This document shows, one piece after another, positions 60,979 to 64,000 of a stretch of 64,000 nt of DNA. How positions within the stretch are numbered: position 1 is the first letter of the stretch; each line of letters starts with the position of its first letter. Position numbers and translations under genes: made by a program. The stretch lies in contig JASANC010003630.1 of the NCBI GenBank assembly GCA_030248135.1, positions 1 to 64,000 on the forward strand, in the 5' to 3' direction. This DNA is from Theristus sp. LFF4_11 (Eukaryota; Nematoda; Chromadorea; Monhysterida; Xyalidae). A model generated the notes under the pieces. It was not told the origin of the DNA. It saw nothing but the letters and a program-made list of their open reading frames with translations, and ran no database searches.

Positions 60979-61997
60979 TAGGGTTAGGGGAAAAAATCCG
61001 GATTTAAAAAAAAAAAAATTTTTTTTTACAAGTTTGGTTCGTTCGAAGCGTCTCGTCGAGCTGAGTTCATCTAGACTATTTTCAGAACGATCCGGGAAAC
61101 TATAAGAGCGAAAATCGTGTTTTATTGAAATTATGTCCATTTCATAGAGGGAAAGTTGCATTTTCAACAGTAAAACAGGGCAATTTTTCACGTGTACTTG
61201 AATATTGAACCGTTCTTAGTGGTTCCTCTTTAGAAAATTACCAAAATTTGACTGTGTTCAAAAATTCCTGTTTGCTGTAGCTAAGTCGGCAACCCCTGTC
61301 GACCCGGTCGCCCCCCCCCCCCCCCAAGACACTTACTTTCAGGTTCAACCAGCTATGCTATCTGCCACATGGCGAGAGCCCACTCTTCAAATCATCGTAT
61401 CGAAAACACGTACCATGATTTCGCGATCACGTTGCGGGCAACTGACAGACGCAAGTTTAACACGTTAGTTTAGCTCAGCACGCAAGTTTTAACATGTGGC
61501 CATGTTATCGGGTATCTGAAAAACGGTCGTGTGATGTGGTATTAACCAACATCTCCGCTCAAATTGTTTAACAATATATCGCACAACTCCATTGTAGACC
61601 TATAACATACGCCAATCAACAAGATATCATGTTCATCTCATGGCCTACCGACTGAAAAACATGTTCTAAGTTGCAAGAAAACGATTTCTGAAACGATATT
61701 TCAATTCAGTTAAGTCATTTCAACGCTAAAAATTGACTCTAGAAGTCATCCAAATCGAAAAACATGGAGTACGTCGGTCAAAATGACCAAATAATGACAT
61801 TTACCTAAGCACACAAAGAAGTTGGGAAGAAAATTTGGTTTGAACTTTCAAAAAATTATGCCATAAATCGAATTTTCAGAGCAAAGTAGAAAAAAAATTT
61901 TCAAATTTTTTTTTTAAATTTGAAAAAAAAAATCCAAATTTTTAAAAAAAAAACGAAAAAAATAAAAAAAAATTTTTTTTCAAAGCCCCTAACCCTA
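60979..61997 (-). mobile_element. Non-autonomous hAT element, copy 2
   Basis: Closely similar to 837-1907 over its whole length but inverted. Ends TAGGGTTAGGGG and CCCCTAACCCTA. Flanks are GTCCCACG and GTCTCACG, an 8-bp duplication with one mismatch that falls inside the G/C-run repeat word GTCCCACGTTACC. 1019 bp. No transposase. Confidence 0.87.
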
Positions 61998-62100
61998 GTC
62001 TCACGTTACCATAGGTTGGACCCCCCCTCACTTTTTGGTCGCATAGTTGTTCTAGGGGGGGGCCTGGGGGGGGGGGGCCGGCCCCCCCAAAAAATTTTCG

Positions 62101-63489
62101 AATCTATCTCTATCAAACAGGTTTTTTCGGCTCAGCTATTATCTATCTAAAAAAATTTTTCAGCCAGCTATCTCGGAGTGCTACATTATGAAAGAAATGC
62201 ACATGCATCTTCATCAAAAATCCATTCCACTGGCACGGGTGCAGTGGCTGCACACGCACAGCATCTATTCATCTGTGGAGAAGTGTCGGGAACCAAACTG
62301 TAAAACTTGTCGATGCGGAAAATGGATCAGAAAACAAACCAGAACAATGAAATGATTCCATTCATTATCAGTTTCTCTTTCAATTCACCAGTTTTAGTGT
62401 TCCGAATGCTGTGAGCTCTGTTTGTTTGTTCCCTCTTCCGCTTTCGTTACTGAATTGTGTCGTGACTTTGTGCACTGCAACCAATTTCACGGACTGCCGT
62501 TGTAAATTTCCTTGATTGATTGATTGATCGATTGATTCAAAAAATGCATTGAGATTTGAACGACGTTGCTAGAAGGTAAGTTCTCAAAACAATAAATCAA
62601 CTTTCAATTCTGATTCCGTCGTTTCAATGAAGTATGAGCATTGACTTTTGAGCAACAGTGATGAAAATGGACTTTTATTTTTGAAGATTGGCTAAAATCA
62701 ATTTCCAATATTTTGCTTGTTTCTTGTGCCGCCCCGTTTCTTCAGTTCAGAGATCCTCCGAATTTCGTCTGCGATTGCTGCGTGTTTAGATTGTGCCCTG
62801 AGTGAGTTTGGCTGCCACAAATTTTTTTGATGATGCACAAAGTTTTGAACAACCGATCGAAACGTGCGTCCAGAAATTTTCCGTCGTGGTAGCTTAGTGC
62901 AACCACCAATTAGCGTGCTAGGTTCGTTTTTCATTTGTTTTCTTGGCCAACCAATCAGCGTGATCGATGCTCGTTTTCTTATTTGTTTTCTGGACGTCCC
63001 AATCACGGCGCGATCAACCAACCGACCATCATTTAAGTTTCCTGTTTATGGTAATCATCATGATCTCGTGCAACCACTCGCCGCGTCACTTGTTTGTTTT
63101 TCTGGGTCAAAAAATCAAAGCGGCCTTTCGCCATTGGGATCGCGGACAACGGCCGAAAGCACACAAAAGGCGCCGCTTTATTTTCAGCTTCTTCACCACG
63201 TTCCTTAATTCAAGAAGTTGCAACATGGAATTGCATTTTCTTTTCTTTGATTAGAAAATTAAACGAATGAAAACTTAATGAATTGGCTGCTACACCTTTC
63301 TAAAACGTCTATCTCTATTTCTAAAGCGTGATTGCTTATAATTCACGCTCTGGTTTTCTTTTTGCTGTTTAGTACAAAATATTTCTTTCCCTATGTAGGC
63401 CAACCCAGCTATCTATCTGAAAATTTTTGTCTTCGAGGACATAAAATGAGTCAATTTTTGAACAAAATTGACCATTTTTGCTGGCATGC
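62101..63489. other. Unassigned right flank
   Basis: A minus-strand frame (62698-63021) ends with ADEIRRISELKKRGG, which looks like a helical basic tail and could be a last exon, but no family or splice partner is certain. 62900-63070 has repeated TTTGTTTTCTTGG..CAATCA words related to the intronic GATTGG repeats. Confidence 0.35.
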
Positions 63490-63626
63490 GGTCGATCCGG
63501 TACCGGTCGATCCGGTACGGTCGATCCGGTACCGGTCGATCCGGTACCGGTCGATCCGGTACCTGGCAATTTTCTAGGGCGGTCGATCCGGTACCGGTCG
63601 ATCCGGTACTCGGTCGATCCGGTACC
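63490..63626. repeat. Tandem array of GGTCGATCCGGTACC (15-bp unit)
   Basis: Five units, a 17-base spacer, then three more, with single-base length differences. The period and the palindromic GGTACC core resemble the arms of the two fold-back elements, so it may be one arm of a third element whose other arm is beyond the window. The last 374 bases (63627-64000) are AT-rich with nothing recognised. Confidence 0.8.
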
Positions 63627-64000
63627 AATTGAAATTTTCAGCTGTTTTTGCATTCAATTCAATTTGTTTCTGATTTGTTTTCCATTTTTCTTCGTTTCTC
63701 TCATTTTATTTGATGTCTGAAACATTTTACCGCAGGTTTTTTCGCTGGAAATATGAAAATAAAAACAACAGACATTTTTCCTCAACTCCAAAAAAGAACC
63801 GAATCAGTCTTCATATTTTTATTTTGTTCTCCTTTTCTTGCTGAGCTGATAATTTTGCAAATTTTCACCGTCTTAGAGCTTTATTCTTCTGGAAAATGGT
63901 TCAGAAAATAAAAAAAACATATGGTACACTTGTTTTGCTTTTTTCAGAATCAGATTACGATTACCAAAACCAACAAAGTGTCGCAAGTCGTCGTCGTCCA

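Noticed and set aside
62698..63021. 107-codon minus-strand frame as a gene
   Set aside because: The upstream half overlaps repeated TTTGTTTTCTTGG words; only the last ~50 residues look protein-like and no exon partner was found.
63490..63626. CRISPR-like array
   Set aside because: Units are contiguous 15-mers without unique spacers, in an animal-type genome.

Overview
The window reads as animal genomic DNA. Genes are broken into many short exons with GT..AG introns whose acceptors are mostly TTTCAG or TTGCAG. The proteins are animal-type: BUD13, a GW182/TNRC6 Argonaute partner, phosphorylase kinase beta, an ionotropic-receptor-like channel, a ubiquitin-specific protease and an LC8-type dynein light chain. 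The small introns, acceptor style and ionotropic-receptor-like gene suggest an invertebrate, probably an ecdysozoan. The exact group is not established: GW182 here keeps its RRM, unlike C. elegans AIN-1/AIN-2. Exon joins below were made by hand from phase, splice signals and protein similarity; nothing was searched.

Layout, left to right. Positions 1-3000 are repeats: a tandem duplication, a repeat with long G and C runs interrupted by a 1.07-kb hAT element, a tRNA-derived SINE and a fold-back element. BUD13 (+) is at 3343-5891, GW182 (+) at 9954-20020, followed by about 7.8 kb without a believable gene. PHKB (-) fills 29413-37824 in 25 exons. From 38.7 kb on the DNA is repeat-rich: a hAT element, a 3-kb long-armed fold-back element carrying two further elements (41.5-44.5 kb), and a USP gene (+, 45.9-48.5 kb) with a hAT MITE and a SINE in its introns. 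Next come a 2.76-kb hAT element filled with G-run repeats (50.5-53.3 kb), an ionotropic-receptor-like gene (+, 54.2-56.7 kb) with a G-rich TA-flanked element in its last intron, a TA-flanked fold-back MITE, and an LC8-like gene (-, 58.1-60.4 kb) with a SINE and TTTCGG repeats in an intron. The right end holds a second, inverted copy of the left-end hAT and its G-run neighbourhood.

The genes are ordinary cellular genes with no operon logic: pre-mRNA splicing (BUD13), miRNA silencing (GW182), glycogen breakdown control (PHKB), deubiquitination, chemosensing or neurotransmission, and dynein transport. The most unusual content is the mobile DNA. At least five hAT insertions have 8-bp target duplications (four perfect copies, one further copy with a mismatch). 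Two fold-back elements have arms built from short tandem units of about 15 bp whose unit sequence is completely different in each element; a third array of this kind lies at 63.5 kb. This architecture is my best candidate for something undescribed.
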